A DNA stretch of 64,000 nucleotides from SAR202 cluster bacterium Io17-Chloro-G6 (GTDB lineage: Bacteria; Chloroflexota; Dehalococcoidia; UBA3495). The notes under the pieces were generated by a model, which did no database searches, was not told the origin of the DNA, and was given only the letters and a program-made list of their open reading frames with translations. The stretch is from contig MUCT01000003.1 in the NCBI GenBank assembly GCA_002816585.1, forward strand, positions 1-64,000. The letters run 5' to 3'. Every line of letters begins with the position of its first letter. Position 1 is the first letter of the stretch. A program made the position numbers and the translations under genes. Shown piece by piece: positions 8,836 to 17,433 of this stretch.

Positions 8836-9183
8836 TTATTTGCCGTCGTCGTAGCTGACTATGATGACAGCGTTGGCGATGAGCATCCCGTCGTTTCCAT
8901 CGGCGCTGGGTATCTCCAAGCCCCCGGTAACGGCCTTGCAGTTGATCGTGGCGCCATGAGGCAGCGTGGCCGCTACGGCTTTCGTATCAACCTTTTCCGG
9001 TTGAGAGACGCCAATGGTGACATCGACTGTCATGTCGTCGGCAGTCTTACCTATCATTCTGGCGAATCCCAGACTGCTGTGGTGAATAGCGTCGAAAACA
9101 GCCCGGTTGGCCGCCTTGGTGAAGTCCAGTCCGTGGACGTCCACGCCCATTCCCATCTCGGTGACGCATCGTACCATTGCCAT
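8836..9183 (-). CDS. Lin0512 family conserved hypothetical protein
   Basis: A 115-aa protein with the family signature MGMGVDVHGLDFTKAANRAVFDAI at the N-terminus, then VTIGVSQPEKVD and a C-terminal beta-strand (NAVIIVSYDDG). Members are small, cytosolic, about 110-120 aa, and of unknown function. It is the first gene of a likely two-gene unit with the cupin. The name is from pattern recognition; no catalytic residues can be assigned. Confidence 0.8.
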   Translation of the reverse strand: MAMVRCVTEMGMGVDVHGLDFTKAANRAVFDAIHHSSLGFARMIGKTADDMTVDVTIGVSQPEKVDTKAVAATLPHGATINCKAVTGGLEIPSADGNDGMLIANAVIIVSYDDGK

Positions 9184-9320
9184 GTTTAACCTCCGGTTCG
9201 CGGTCGGATTCCATCCGCCGTTTGACTGGCAGGGCGCGCCGGTTTTCTCCAGTCGCTCCTTCCAGCCGACCCATTACAACCCAGAGGAACTGCGCCGTCA
9301 AGCATGAGACGCTAACCAGA

Positions 9321-10454
9321 CTACGCCGGGATGCCCATGCCTGAGACATCGTAGCCGCCCAGACTCTCCACCCGGCGGTGCAACGGGGTACTGCGGAGTA
9401 GGTCCAACAACACCTGGACCGGACCCTCATCAAGAAAATGGTTCGGGATCACCAAATCGTAGCGTTCCTCTTCGAGCGGCAAGAAGTCCAGGCCCATGGC
9501 TACAGCGGCGGCCTTCACCCCAATGCCCACATCGGCGCTGCCGGAAGCCACTGCGGCAGCCACTGCAAGATGGCCCAATTCCTCTCGCCCGTAGCCATCT
9601 ACGTTCTCAACGGGAACACCTGCGCCCGTCAGGGCCCGGTCCAGCAGCGCTCTACTCCCCGAACCGGCCTGGCGGTTGACCAACCGAATTCCGGGGTTGG
9701 TCAAGCCGGCCACTTCCAGGATCTGCTTTGGGTTTCCCAGAGCGATTATCAGGCCCTGCTGCCAGGAGGCAAAAGTGACCAACGTGCAGGGAAAGGGCAC
9801 AAGTTGCCTAACCCAGGAACTATTGTAGGCGCCGGTGACGTCGTCCAGCAGGTGACACCCGGCCACATGAGCCTCGCCCCGGGCCAGGCTCAATAAAGCT
9901 TGGCGGCTGCCTTCTTCACCGGCCACCAACGCCACCCCTCTCGAGCGAAGACCGGCTTCCAGCAAACCCACCGCCGGGTCGCAGCCCAGCATGGACAGGG
10001 TTGGAGATTCGATTTCTTCCTGATCGAATGGCCGCACGGCAACCCGTCCGGCCTGTTCCTGGGACATGATCAGTCCTTCCGCGGCAACGACGGCGTGGTG
10101 GGCGTTATCCGGCCCGGCCAAAGGTCTGGCCAGCAATCTCTGGCCCACGCGAAATATTCGCGCCCGTTGGACCGGTCCACTGGGTAAAGGGCGCGCCACA
10201 GAATCTCCGATCAGCTCTGCTTCCGTTATCTCTGAGGGTTGGCCCGGTAGATAAAACAGCGACTCGACCCTGTCGCTCAAGGCCTGGGCCAGCCGCAACG
10301 CTACCTCTGTGGAAGGGTTGGCATTGGCCGACTCCAGCGCAGAGTAGGCCTGACGGCTGATACCCGCCAGGCGAGCCAAATTCCCCTGTGTTAGACCAGC
10401 TTTGCGGCGGGCCCGCTTCAGATTATTCTGCAGATCATGGCTGTTACGGGGCAT
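9321..10454 (-). CDS. XRE-family regulator fused to a periplasmic-binding-like domain
   Basis: A 377-aa protein. Residues 8-65 form a Cro/CI helix-turn-helix (LKRARRKAGLTQGNLARLAGIS is the HTH entry), then from about residue 100 to the end runs a substrate-binding-protein fold of the PBP-like type (GCDPAVGLLEAG, NRQAGSGSRALLDR, AAVASGSADVGIGVKAAA). This architecture is known for regulators that sense an oxyanion or molybdopterin precursor. It is divergent from modABC, with only 64 bases between the two starts, and should control that operon in response to molybdate or tungstate. That role is inference from position and fold. Confidence 0.87.
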   Translation of the reverse strand: MPRNSHDLQNNLKRARRKAGLTQGNLARLAGISRQAYSALESANANPSTEVALRLAQALSDRVESLFYLPGQPSEITEAELIGDSVARPLPSGPVQRARIFRVGQRLLARPLAGPDNAHHAVVAAEGLIMSQEQAGRVAVRPFDQEEIESPTLSMLGCDPAVGLLEAGLRSRGVALVAGEEGSRQALLSLARGEAHVAGCHLLDDVTGAYNSSWVRQLVPFPCTLVTFASWQQGLIIALGNPKQILEVAGLTNPGIRLVNRQAGSGSRALLDRALTGAGVPVENVDGYGREELGHLAVAAAVASGSADVGIGVKAAAVAMGLDFLPLEEERYDLVIPNHFLDEGPVQVLLDLLRSTPLHRRVESLGGYDVSGMGIPA

Positions 10455-10473
10455 AATCTAAAAGTACGCTCAT

Positions 10474-10503
10474 CTTGATAATATATCAAGTTTACTTTAC
10501 AAT
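10474..10503 (+). promoter_or_regulatory. modA promoter with overlapping palindromic operator
   Basis: TTGATA (10475-10480), 17 bp, TACAAT (10498-10503) makes a good sigma70-like promoter reading into modABC. A perfect 7-bp inverted repeat with a 3-bp centre (10474-10490, CTTGATA/TATCAAG) covers its -35 box. A degenerate half-site, CTCAAGATAT, lies at 10511-10520 at the modA start. Protein bound here would block polymerase, so the site is a likely operator of the divergent XRE regulator. The predicted transcript start is only about 10 bases from the modA ATG. Confidence 0.65.
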
Positions 10504-10518
10504 CAGCCATCTCAAGAT

Positions 10519-11346
10519 ATGCCAGAATCATCACGCTTGGTCCTGCCGGAACGACGGCTTGGATCATATTTCCTCACCTCACTGCTTTTGATGGCGTTTT
10601 TCCTGTTCGTCAACTGCGGCGGGGACAACGGCACGACGGTAAGGGTGCTGGCGGCGTCGTCTCTCACCGAGGCGTTCACGGACGTGGCCCGGGCATTTGA
10701 GGCCGAGCATCCCGGCGTCAAAGTCCGCTTGGATTTCGGAGGCAGCCAGAGGTTGCGGTCCCAACTGGAATTTGGCGCCGAGGCCGACGTATTCGCCTCG
10801 GCAGACTATGTGCAAATGGACCAGGTGGCGGCAGCGGGTTTGGTCAAAGGTGTGCCCGTAAATTTCGCTACCAATTCGCTGGTTATGATCGCCACTCAAG
10901 AAAGCGGGCTTAGCCGGTTGGCGGACCTGGCCCGGTCCGGAGTAAAACTGGCCTTGGCTCACGCCGGCGTCCCGGTCGGCTCGTATTCACGCCAGGTCCT
11001 TCGGAATCTGTCCGCGGACGGCGATTTGGGACTGGAAAGCGGGTTCGACGATGACGTCTTGGCCAACCTGGTTTCGGAGGAACCGAACGTGCGTCTCGTG
11101 GCTCAAAAGGTCGCCCTGGGGCAGTTGGATGCGGGAATCGTCTATCAGACCGATGTTCCAGCGGCCGAGGTAGTTGGAGAGGTAAGGGTCATACCCATCC
11201 CTGCAAGGACGAATGTGAGCGCCCGGTACCCCATTGCCGTGCTTCAAGACGCTCCAGAGGCCGACCTGGCCCATGCATTCGTCCGGTTCGTCTTGTCGAA
11301 GGCCGGCCAGCGCCATCTCGAGGTGCACGGGTTCGGTTCTCCGTGA
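10519..11346 (+). CDS. modA: Molybdate ABC transporter substrate-binding lipoprotein
   Basis: A 275-aa binding protein that delivers molybdate (or tungstate) to ModBC. The N-terminus has a hydrophobic segment ending LFVNC with C33 as possible lipid anchor. The mature part begins VRVLAASSLTEAF, the classic ModA opening whose Ser residues hold the oxyanion, with FGGSQRLRSQLEFGAEADVFASAD following. The ATG has almost no leader or Shine-Dalgarno, since the promoter lies just upstream. It is first in modABC. Molybdate is the likely cargo given the Mo-hydroxylase genes at 35935-39646. Confidence 0.92.
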   Translation: MPESSRLVLPERRLGSYFLTSLLLMAFFLFVNCGGDNGTTVRVLAASSLTEAFTDVARAFEAEHPGVKVRLDFGGSQRLRSQLEFGAEADVFASADYVQMDQVAAAGLVKGVPVNFATNSLVMIATQESGLSRLADLARSGVKLALAHAGVPVGSYSRQVLRNLSADGDLGLESGFDDDVLANLVSEEPNVRLVAQKVALGQLDAGIVYQTDVPAAEVVGEVRVIPIPARTNVSARYPIAVLQDAPEADLAHAFVRFVLSKAGQRHLEVHGFGSP

Positions 11347-11356
11347 CTATTAAGAA

Positions 11357-12190
11357 ATGGGCTTCCAGATGGCGAAGCTGAACTCTGTGAACCGATTCAC
11401 GGCGCACCCAGCCGGGATATTGGGCGGCGGCGGTGCTTTGGTGTTCGTCCTCTTCATCGGCTTGCCAGTGGTCGCCTTGCTGGTGCGGGCCGCCCAGCAG
11501 AGCGACTTCCTAGAGGCGGTCACCGGCGATGTGGCTCTTACAGCCCTGCGGCTATCCCTGTTCACCAGCATCGTCAGCATGGGCGTGGTGGTCCTGCTGG
11601 GCACACCATTCGCCTATCTGCTGGCCCGAAACGATAGCCCCTGGCTCAGGGTCGTCGACAGTCTGGTTGAACTTCCCCTGGTGTTGCCGCCGGTGGTGGC
11701 TGGCGTCGCCATGCTCATGGCATTCGGCCGAAACGGGTTGATCGGTTCCGGTCTGGAGGACTTTGGTATAACCATCCCGTTCACCACCGCCGCCGTGGTC
11801 TTCGCCCAGATCTTTGTTGCGTCTCCCTTCTTCATACGGGCCGCCAAACTGGGCTTCCAGTCGGTAACGAAGGACTATGAAGACGTGGCCCAAACACTGG
11901 GGGTGTCACCTTGGGGCACCTTCTTCCGGGTCACCTTGCCTTTGGCCGGGCCGGCGATGTTCACCGGTCTGGGCTTGGCTTGGGCACGAGCGCTCTCCGA
12001 GTTTGGAGCGACGATGATGTTCGCCGGCAACCTGACCGGGAAAACCCAGACCATGCCACTGGCGATAATGACCGCCATGGAGACCAGCCTGGATAGCGCT
12101 TTGGCCCTGTCGGTGATGTTGTTGGCTGGCTCGGTGCTGCTGTTGGCGGGATTGGGGTTGCTCACTCGACGGCGGTGGCAGGGGCAATGA
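11357..12190 (+). CDS. modB: Molybdate ABC transporter permease
   Basis: A 277-aa inner-membrane permease with about six hydrophobic segments. The cytoplasmic EAA-type loop that contacts the ATPase reads EDVAQTLGVSPWGTFFRVTLPLAGPA, followed by LAWARALSEFGATMMFAGN, a strong ModB/CysT-type signature. It starts 10 bases after modA and its TGA overlaps the modC ATG (ATGA at 12187-12190), so translation is coupled. Confidence 0.94.
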   Translation: MGFQMAKLNSVNRFTAHPAGILGGGGALVFVLFIGLPVVALLVRAAQQSDFLEAVTGDVALTALRLSLFTSIVSMGVVVLLGTPFAYLLARNDSPWLRVVDSLVELPLVLPPVVAGVAMLMAFGRNGLIGSGLEDFGITIPFTTAAVVFAQIFVASPFFIRAAKLGFQSVTKDYEDVAQTLGVSPWGTFFRVTLPLAGPAMFTGLGLAWARALSEFGATMMFAGNLTGKTQTMPLAIMTAMETSLDSALALSVMLLAGSVLLLAGLGLLTRRRWQGQ

Positions 12191-13347
12191 TGGACCAGGG
12201 GAGTGTCCAAAGGCCGGCCACCAATGGCTGGGTCAAATGTAACGTAGGCGCCTTCCGATTGGAGGCCGATTGGGAGATAGAGCCGGGACAGGTGCTGGTG
12301 CTGTTTGGCCCTTCTGGCGCGGGCAAATCGACCACCCTCCGCGCGATCGCTGGACTATTGCGCCCCGAGAGTGGCCACGTGGAGATCGGCGGCCGCGTCG
12401 TCTACGACGGCGGCGATGGTATTTGGATTCCCACCCACCAACGGCGGCTGGGTTACCTGACCCAGCAATACCGCCTGTTCCCCCATCTTAAAGTGGCGGC
12501 CAACATCGGCTTTGGACTCCGGGACCGAGGCTCTCTGGCCGGCGAAGAACGTATCGGGGAGCTGTCCAGCCTGTTTCAGCTAGACGGTCTTGGGGACCGC
12601 TATCCTTGGGAGCTTTCGGGAGGACAACAGCAGCGGGTCGCATTGGCCAGGGCTCTAGCGCCCAACCCAGAGATGCTGTTGCTGGACGAGCCCTTCGCCT
12701 CATTGGACGCCGAACTGCGCCGTACCTTGCGCCGGGAACTCAGGGCTATGCTGGCCCATACTCCGATACCGGTGATGTTAGTGACCCACGACCGGGAAGA
12801 GGCGTTGGCCCTTGGAGACAGGGCGCAGGTCATCAACGAAGGACGAACCTTGGTGACGGGAGACCCGCTGGAAGTTTTGGGTCAGCCTGGACAGGGCCGG
12901 GTGGCCCGGTTGGTGGGGGTTGAGAACCTATTTGACCTGGCTGTCCAAGGAAGGAACCCCAGGGACGGGACTATGACCTGCGTTGGTCCCGGACTGCGCT
13001 TGGAGGTCCCCCTAGACTCAAACATCTCTGGCGGTGAATCGCCCGAAGGCGCAGAAGACCGGGTCACCGTGGGCATCCGGGCTTCAGACATAATCCTCGC
13101 CCAGCAAGAATTGTCCGGCTCTTCGGCCCGCAACCAATTGCGAGGGCGAGTCGTTTCCGTAGAATCCCGCCCGCCCGGCTATGCCGTTACTCTTGACTGC
13201 GGACAGCCCCTGCGATGCCACATCACAGGAGCAGCCCTCGAGGAGATGGGGATACAAGGCGGACAGCTGTTGTGGGCTGTTTTTAAGGCGTCCTCTTGTT
13301 TCCTGGTGGATGGAATTCGCCCGCCCACAACTGCAAACCAGCAGTAG
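12187..13347 (+). CDS. modC: Molybdate ABC transporter ATP-binding protein
   Basis: A 386-aa ATPase with Walker A GPSGAGKST (residues 41-49), signature LSGGQQQRVALARAL, Walker B LLLDEPFASLD and the switch His in VTHDREEAL. The C-terminal third is a TOBE-type oxyanion-binding domain (RGRVVSVESRPPGYAVTLDCG). The frame is open from a GTG at 12175, but the ATG at 12187 forms the usual ATGA overlap with modB and is preferred. It ends the operon; the next gene is convergent 10 bases away. Confidence 0.94.
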   Translation: MMDQGSVQRPATNGWVKCNVGAFRLEADWEIEPGQVLVLFGPSGAGKSTTLRAIAGLLRPESGHVEIGGRVVYDGGDGIWIPTHQRRLGYLTQQYRLFPHLKVAANIGFGLRDRGSLAGEERIGELSSLFQLDGLGDRYPWELSGGQQQRVALARALAPNPEMLLLDEPFASLDAELRRTLRRELRAMLAHTPIPVMLVTHDREEALALGDRAQVINEGRTLVTGDPLEVLGQPGQGRVARLVGVENLFDLAVQGRNPRDGTMTCVGPGLRLEVPLDSNISGGESPEGAEDRVTVGIRASDIILAQQELSGSSARNQLRGRVVSVESRPPGYAVTLDCGQPLRCHITGAALEEMGIQGGQLLWAVFKASSCFLVDGIRPPTTANQQ

Positions 13348-13357
13348 AGAGCAAAAC

Positions 13358-13672
13358 TTAGTGGATCGCCCAGTTCTCCCCATCGGCATATTCGATGAGC
13401 GTGGCTAGCTTATCCATCCACTGGGACATCTCAGCCTGGCCTTCGGAATTGGCCATTACCTGTTCGAGAGCGGTACTCATATCTGAAATGCTCTCCATCT
13501 CCCACTCGACCACCACCCGGTCAGATCTACCGGTCATATCGTCGGTCAAAATACGAGAGGGAAACCGCGCGCCGTGCTTGGCCAGAATCTGGTCCCCAGC
13601 CCTCATATGGTCCACCAAAGGGGAAGCCATGCCGACCTTTCCGTAGAATATCCTGCGATGAACTATGGCCAT
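13358..13672 (-). CDS. Small NIPSNAP-like/dimeric alpha-beta barrel protein
   Basis: A 104-aa protein starting MAIVHRRIFYGKVGMASPLVDHM. The alternation of strands and helices, and the pattern RSDRVVVEWEMESISDMSTAL in the middle, resembles NIPSNAP-type ferredoxin-like (dimeric alpha-beta barrel) proteins, which often score how a dose or event is measured in annotation as hypothetical. No catalytic residues can be named. It is convergent with modC. Confidence 0.55.
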   Translation of the reverse strand: MAIVHRRIFYGKVGMASPLVDHMRAGDQILAKHGARFPSRILTDDMTGRSDRVVVEWEMESISDMSTALEQVMANSEGQAEMSQWMDKLATLIEYADGENWAIH

Positions 13673-14015
13673 GATTGTTTCTCCTGATTACTGGAATACG
13701 GCTATTAGACTATATTGAATTTGTTGGGATGGAAACCCGGAAAATCTTACATTAGTCACTAAATTATCCTTCATGCGGATTACGGTATTCGTCTGTTATC
13801 TGGATATGCAATACTGGTTTATTCCTTCCAGCGAATATCGAGATAGGCGAAAAATTCGGTTGCAACCAGCATTTTAATGGGTATAATGTGGCCCAGGCAA
13901 AACCGAGGTCAGTCTGGCCGGTTACCCCATAACTCTCGCGATTGCGGGTCGCGGAGCGACGGCGCCAGTTGATCCAATGAGCCAAACTTGGGGCGAGGAC
14001 CGAGGAGGTCAACCA
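13673..14015. other. Intergenic region without a supported gene
   Basis: About 340 bases, more A/T-rich than the flanks, between the divergent NIPSNAP-like and zinc-ribbon genes. Short reading frames here show no family pattern or ribosome site. It should hold the promoters of both genes; none stands out clearly. Confidence 0.5.
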
Positions 14016-14330
14016 GTGGCATTGTCAGACAAAACCCTTACTTGCGTGGAGTGTGGCGGAGAATTCATCTTTACTGCGGGAGAACAAGAATTCTTCCAAG
14101 CCAGGGGGTTTGGGAACGAACCCAAACGCTGCCGAAGTTGCCGGGCAGTGCGCCGCTCCGAACAGAGGTCTAGCGGGATGGACCAAGAAGGACCCAGAGA
14201 AATGTACCCCATCACTTGCGCGGAGTGCGGCAACGACGCCATGGTGCCTTTCCGGCCCCGGGGCGACCGGCCGGTGTACTGTAGTGATTGCTTCAGTAAG
14301 ATGCGGACCGAGTCGGCAACGGGCTTCTAA
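14016..14330 (+). CDS. Double zinc-ribbon protein
   Basis: A 104-aa protein with four CxxC pairs. The N-terminal ribbon reads CVECGGEF then, after about 25 residues, CRSC; the second reads CAECGN then CSDC, with the FxPRGDRPVYCSDCF pattern common in small CxxC proteins of Chloroflexota and Patescibacteria. AGGAGG at 14003-14008 lies 7 bases before the GTG at 14016, which decides that start; an in-frame ATG at 13977 has no such site. A nucleic-acid or protein-binding role is likely for such ribbons, but no target is known. A strong terminator follows. Confidence 0.8.
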   Translation: MALSDKTLTCVECGGEFIFTAGEQEFFQARGFGNEPKRCRSCRAVRRSEQRSSGMDQEGPREMYPITCAECGNDAMVPFRPRGDRPVYCSDCFSKMRTESATGF

Positions 14331-14363
14331 GCCTCTGCAAAACCAGCGCCGGTCAGGCAGAAC

Positions 14364-14401
14364 AAAAAACAGGGCTGGAGGAATCCCCAGCCCTGTTTTT
14401 T
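14364..14401 (+). terminator. Rho-independent terminator
   Basis: A 15-bp perfect stem with an 8-base loop; the left arm starts with six A and the right arm ends with six T, so it can stop transcription in both directions. It lies 34 bases after the zinc-ribbon stop codon. Confidence 0.85.
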
Positions 14402-14459
14402 ATTGCCACCCGCGTGATCGATTTCGTTATCCCGAAGAATGGTTCGTCCGCCCACTCCA

Positions 14460-14489
14460 TTGAAGCCTTTCCTTGCCAGCGGCTACAAT
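14460..14489 (+). promoter_or_regulatory. Candidate promoter for the ubiD-mqnP-ubiX-ubiE run
   Basis: TTGAAG (14460-14465), 18 bp, TACAAT (14484-14489). Transcription would start near 14496, about 80 bases before the ubiD ATG and just beyond the preceding terminator. Confidence 0.45.
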
Positions 14490-14574
14490 GTCGTCGCGCG
14501 CCAAAAACAATTAACCATCAGGCTGCATCGGCCGCCCGTTTATTCATAATGCGCTGGACCTCGCGGCTTCATTT

Positions 14575-16035
14575 ATGAGATTCAAAGACCTCAGAGAATT
14601 CATCGATTTTTTGGAAGAGAAAGGTGAGCTGCGCCGGATCGCCTCACCGGTCAGCCACGAGTTGGAGATCACCGAGATCGCCGACCGGGTAATCAAGTCA
14701 GGCGGCCCAGCTCTGCTATTTGAGAATGTAACCGGATTCGACGCCCCCGTGCTGATCAACATGTACGGTTCTCAGCAGCGCATGTCCTGGGCTCTGGGAG
14801 TAGACAGCCTGGACGACGTGGTCGGCCGCGTGGAGGGCCTGCTGGATCTGACGCACGGTCCGCCCCAGGGGCTGATCAACAAGCTGCGGACGCTAGGCCA
14901 GTTGGTCCGTCTGGGCTCTTTTCAACCAAAGACCGTCAACCATGGCCCATGCCAGGATGTTGTGATCGAGGGTGACGAGGTTGACCTCTACAAATTCCCG
15001 GTCCTGAAGTGCTGGCCTCTAGACGGTGGCCCCTTCGTCACTCTGCCGCTGGTCATCACCAGAGACCCGGAGACGGGCATCCAGAACTACGGAATTTACC
15101 GGATGCAAGTCTATGACCGGCGAACCACCGGGATGCACTGGCAGACCCACAAGGTCGGGACGCACCACTATCGTCTGAGCCACGAACTGGGACTGGAGAA
15201 ACTGGACGTGGCGGTGGCATTGGGTGGCGACCCGGCAACCATCTGGACCGGCTCGGCGCCGCTGCCGCCCGATGTGGACGAGATGGCGCTCGCAGGGTTT
15301 CTGCGCGAAGAGGGAATCGAGTTGGTTAAAGCCAAAACCAACGACCTGTTGGTGCCGGCCCAAGCTGAGATCGTGTTGGAAGGTTACGTGACGCCCGGCG
15401 AAGAGCGGCAGGAGGGCCCCTTCGGCGACCACACCGGCTACTATTCCATGGAAGACCCCTATCCTGTTTTCCACGTCACCTGCATCACTCATCGGAAGGA
15501 CCCCATCTATCCGGCCACCATCGTGGGCCGCCCGCCCATGGAGGACTACTACATGGGCAAGGTGACTGAGCGGGTTTTTTTGCCTATGATCAAGTTGATT
15601 CTGCCCGAGTTGGTGGACATCAACATGCCTGCCGAAGGTTCGTTCCACAATCTGGTCATCGTCTCTGTTAAGAAGGAATACCCGGGCCAGGCGCGAAAGG
15701 TGATGCACGGGCTTTGGGGACTGGGTCTTATGAGCCTGGTAAAGACCATTATCGTCGTCGACCATTTCGTGGATGTGCACAACATCTCAGAGGTGGCCTG
15801 GCGGGTCACCAACAACATCGACCCAGGCCAGGATTTCGTGTTTTCCACTGGCCCGATCGACGACTTGGACATCGGCTCTCCGACACCCAAGTTCGGGAGC
15901 AAGGTTGGCATCGACGCTACCATCAAAGGCCCTCTCGAAGGCGGAAGGCAGCGGGACTGGCCGCCCGACATCACCATGGACCCAGCGATCAAAGAACTTG
16001 TTGACCGTAAATGGAGCGAATACGGCATCGGCTGA
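14575..16035 (+). CDS. ubiD: UbiD family (prenylated-FMN) decarboxylase, probable menaquinone step
   Basis: A 486-aa decarboxylase of the UbiD family, which uses prenylated FMN made by UbiX. The N-terminus MRFKDLREFIDFLEEKGELRRI and the central QNYGIYRMQVYD, PFGDHTGYYS and KVTERVFLPMIKL stretches are typical; length is normal. Downstream on the same strand lie a prenyltransferase of MqnP type, ubiX and ubiE/menG, and mqnA is at 47599. This makes decarboxylation of a prenylated 1,4-dihydroxy-6-naphthoate (the MqnL role in the futalosine route) the most likely function. UbiD proteins act on many aromatic acids, so the substrate is inference. Confidence 0.9.
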   Translation: MRFKDLREFIDFLEEKGELRRIASPVSHELEITEIADRVIKSGGPALLFENVTGFDAPVLINMYGSQQRMSWALGVDSLDDVVGRVEGLLDLTHGPPQGLINKLRTLGQLVRLGSFQPKTVNHGPCQDVVIEGDEVDLYKFPVLKCWPLDGGPFVTLPLVITRDPETGIQNYGIYRMQVYDRRTTGMHWQTHKVGTHHYRLSHELGLEKLDVAVALGGDPATIWTGSAPLPPDVDEMALAGFLREEGIELVKAKTNDLLVPAQAEIVLEGYVTPGEERQEGPFGDHTGYYSMEDPYPVFHVTCITHRKDPIYPATIVGRPPMEDYYMGKVTERVFLPMIKLILPELVDINMPAEGSFHNLVIVSVKKEYPGQARKVMHGLWGLGLMSLVKTIIVVDHFVDVHNISEVAWRVTNNIDPGQDFVFSTGPIDDLDIGSPTPKFGSKVGIDATIKGPLEGGRQRDWPPDITMDPAIKELVDRKWSEYGIG

Positions 16036-16100
16036 TGGCCGAGAGGCTGAATCTGCCTACTCTTGATACTTGAATCGCCTAGGCGAAGGCCTTGGAGAGC

Positions 16101-16349
16101 ATGAAATGGGTATCTGTGGCTTCATACTGCTTGGGATTTCTGTCTGTCTTGGGGTTGCTAGTATCGGCGATTGAGGCCAGCGCGGGCGTCAGAGGCGTTT
16201 GGAAGCCCTTCCCTTTGAGAAAGATCGCAGAATGGGGTCAATTCAACCGCGAACGGTGGAACAAATGGGATTACTACTTAAAGTTGTTTGGCTCACTTGG
16301 AGTGCTAATCGCCATCGGATTACAGATCTTTGTCCAGCTAATGAGCTAG
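16101..16349 (+). CDS. Small two-helix membrane protein
   Basis: An 82-aa protein with two hydrophobic segments, VSVASYCLGFLSVLGLLVSAI near the N-terminus and LFGSLGVLIAIGLQIFVQL at the C-terminus, joined by a basic, Trp-containing loop (WNKWDYYLK). The ATG at 16101 is chosen; the frame is open from a TTG at 16092. It lies between ubiD and mqnP, so it may be expressed with them. No family recognised. Confidence 0.55.
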   Translation: MKWVSVASYCLGFLSVLGLLVSAIEASAGVRGVWKPFPLRKIAEWGQFNRERWNKWDYYLKLFGSLGVLIAIGLQIFVQLMS

Positions 16350-16542
16350 CTGGGGCAATCGGTTGCACTTTGAGGGGTTGTACCCTTTAAATACGGATTT
16401 TCGCTTTATCATTGTTATGTCGCTTGAAACCGGCTGGCCTGTACAAGATAGGCTCGGCCCTCTTTCCAGACCTGCCAAATTGTCTCAGGGTAAATACTAG
16501 CCTCCTCGGCGTCCGGCGCGAAGTTGTGAGAAGATACGGCAC

Positions 16543-17433
16543 ATGTCAGCCGCCAATGCGATAAAAACCCCCGCTGTGATCCTGGCAGTGCGAGTGCCCC
16601 GTTACCTGGTGACCATCAGGGTCTGGGAATCGCTCTACGCCCTGCCCTTTTGCTTCATCGGAATGGTGCTGGCCGCCGACGGTTGGCCTGGTTGGAGCGT
16701 CTTCATCTGGATCACCGTGGCGATAACCGGGGTAAGGACCCTGGGCATGGCGGCCAACCGGTTTATCCACCGGAAGGAGGACGTGCACAACCCACGCACC
16801 GCCAACCGGCACCTGCCTCAGGGATTGTTGAAACCCTGGGAGGTGTTCGGCTTGATGGTGATTGGGACCGGAGTGTTCTTCTATGCCGCCTCCCAGTTGA
16901 ATGGCCTAACTCTGGCATTGGCCCCGGTGGCGGCCGCCTACGTTGTCATGTATTCCTTCACCAAGTATCACACCTGGGCCTGCCATTTCTTCTTGGGCTG
17001 GGCCTTGGCCATCTCTCCCTCTGCGGCGTGGATCGCTGTCACTGGCCGGCTGGATCCGGAGGCGGTCCTGCTATCTTTAGCGGTGGCTCTGTGGGCGGGG
17101 GGATTCGACATCGTCTACGGTTGCGCCGACATCGATTTCGACCGGAAATACGGTGTCAATTCGCTACCCAAGCGTTTTGGCATCGCAGCCGCGCTGCAGA
17201 TCACCAGGGTGATGCACGTTGGCGCCGCAGCCGCTTTGTTGGCATTGGGCTTCTGGATGGACTTGGCCTTCTATTACTTCATCGGCTGGGCGATCGCCGT
17301 CAGCCTGCTCGCGATGGAGAACGGCTTGATCAAGGCCGACGACCTCTCCAAACTGAGATCTCCCCTGTTTCAATACAACAGCGTTATCTCAATAGTATTA
17401 CTGCTGTTCACCGTCCTGGCGGTTGCGCTGTGA
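16543..17433 (+). CDS. mqnP: UbiA-superfamily prenyltransferase, MqnP type
   Basis: A 296-aa integral membrane prenyltransferase with about eight to nine hydrophobic segments. The first Asp-rich motif is AANRFIHRKEDVHNPRT with NRHLPQG after it, and the second is DIVYGCADIDFDRKYG followed by SLPKRFG. This NR...D...NPRT form is that of UbiA-like MqnP, which attaches the polyprenyl tail to 1,4-dihydroxy-6-naphthoate. Its TGA overlaps the ubiX GTG (GTGA), so the two are coupled. The presence of mqnA in this window supports the futalosine role over ubiquinone. Confidence 0.88.
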   Translation: MSAANAIKTPAVILAVRVPRYLVTIRVWESLYALPFCFIGMVLAADGWPGWSVFIWITVAITGVRTLGMAANRFIHRKEDVHNPRTANRHLPQGLLKPWEVFGLMVIGTGVFFYAASQLNGLTLALAPVAAAYVVMYSFTKYHTWACHFFLGWALAISPSAAWIAVTGRLDPEAVLLSLAVALWAGGFDIVYGCADIDFDRKYGVNSLPKRFGIAAALQITRVMHVGAAAALLALGFWMDLAFYYFIGWAIAVSLLAMENGLIKADDLSKLRSPLFQYNSVISIVLLLFTVLAVAL

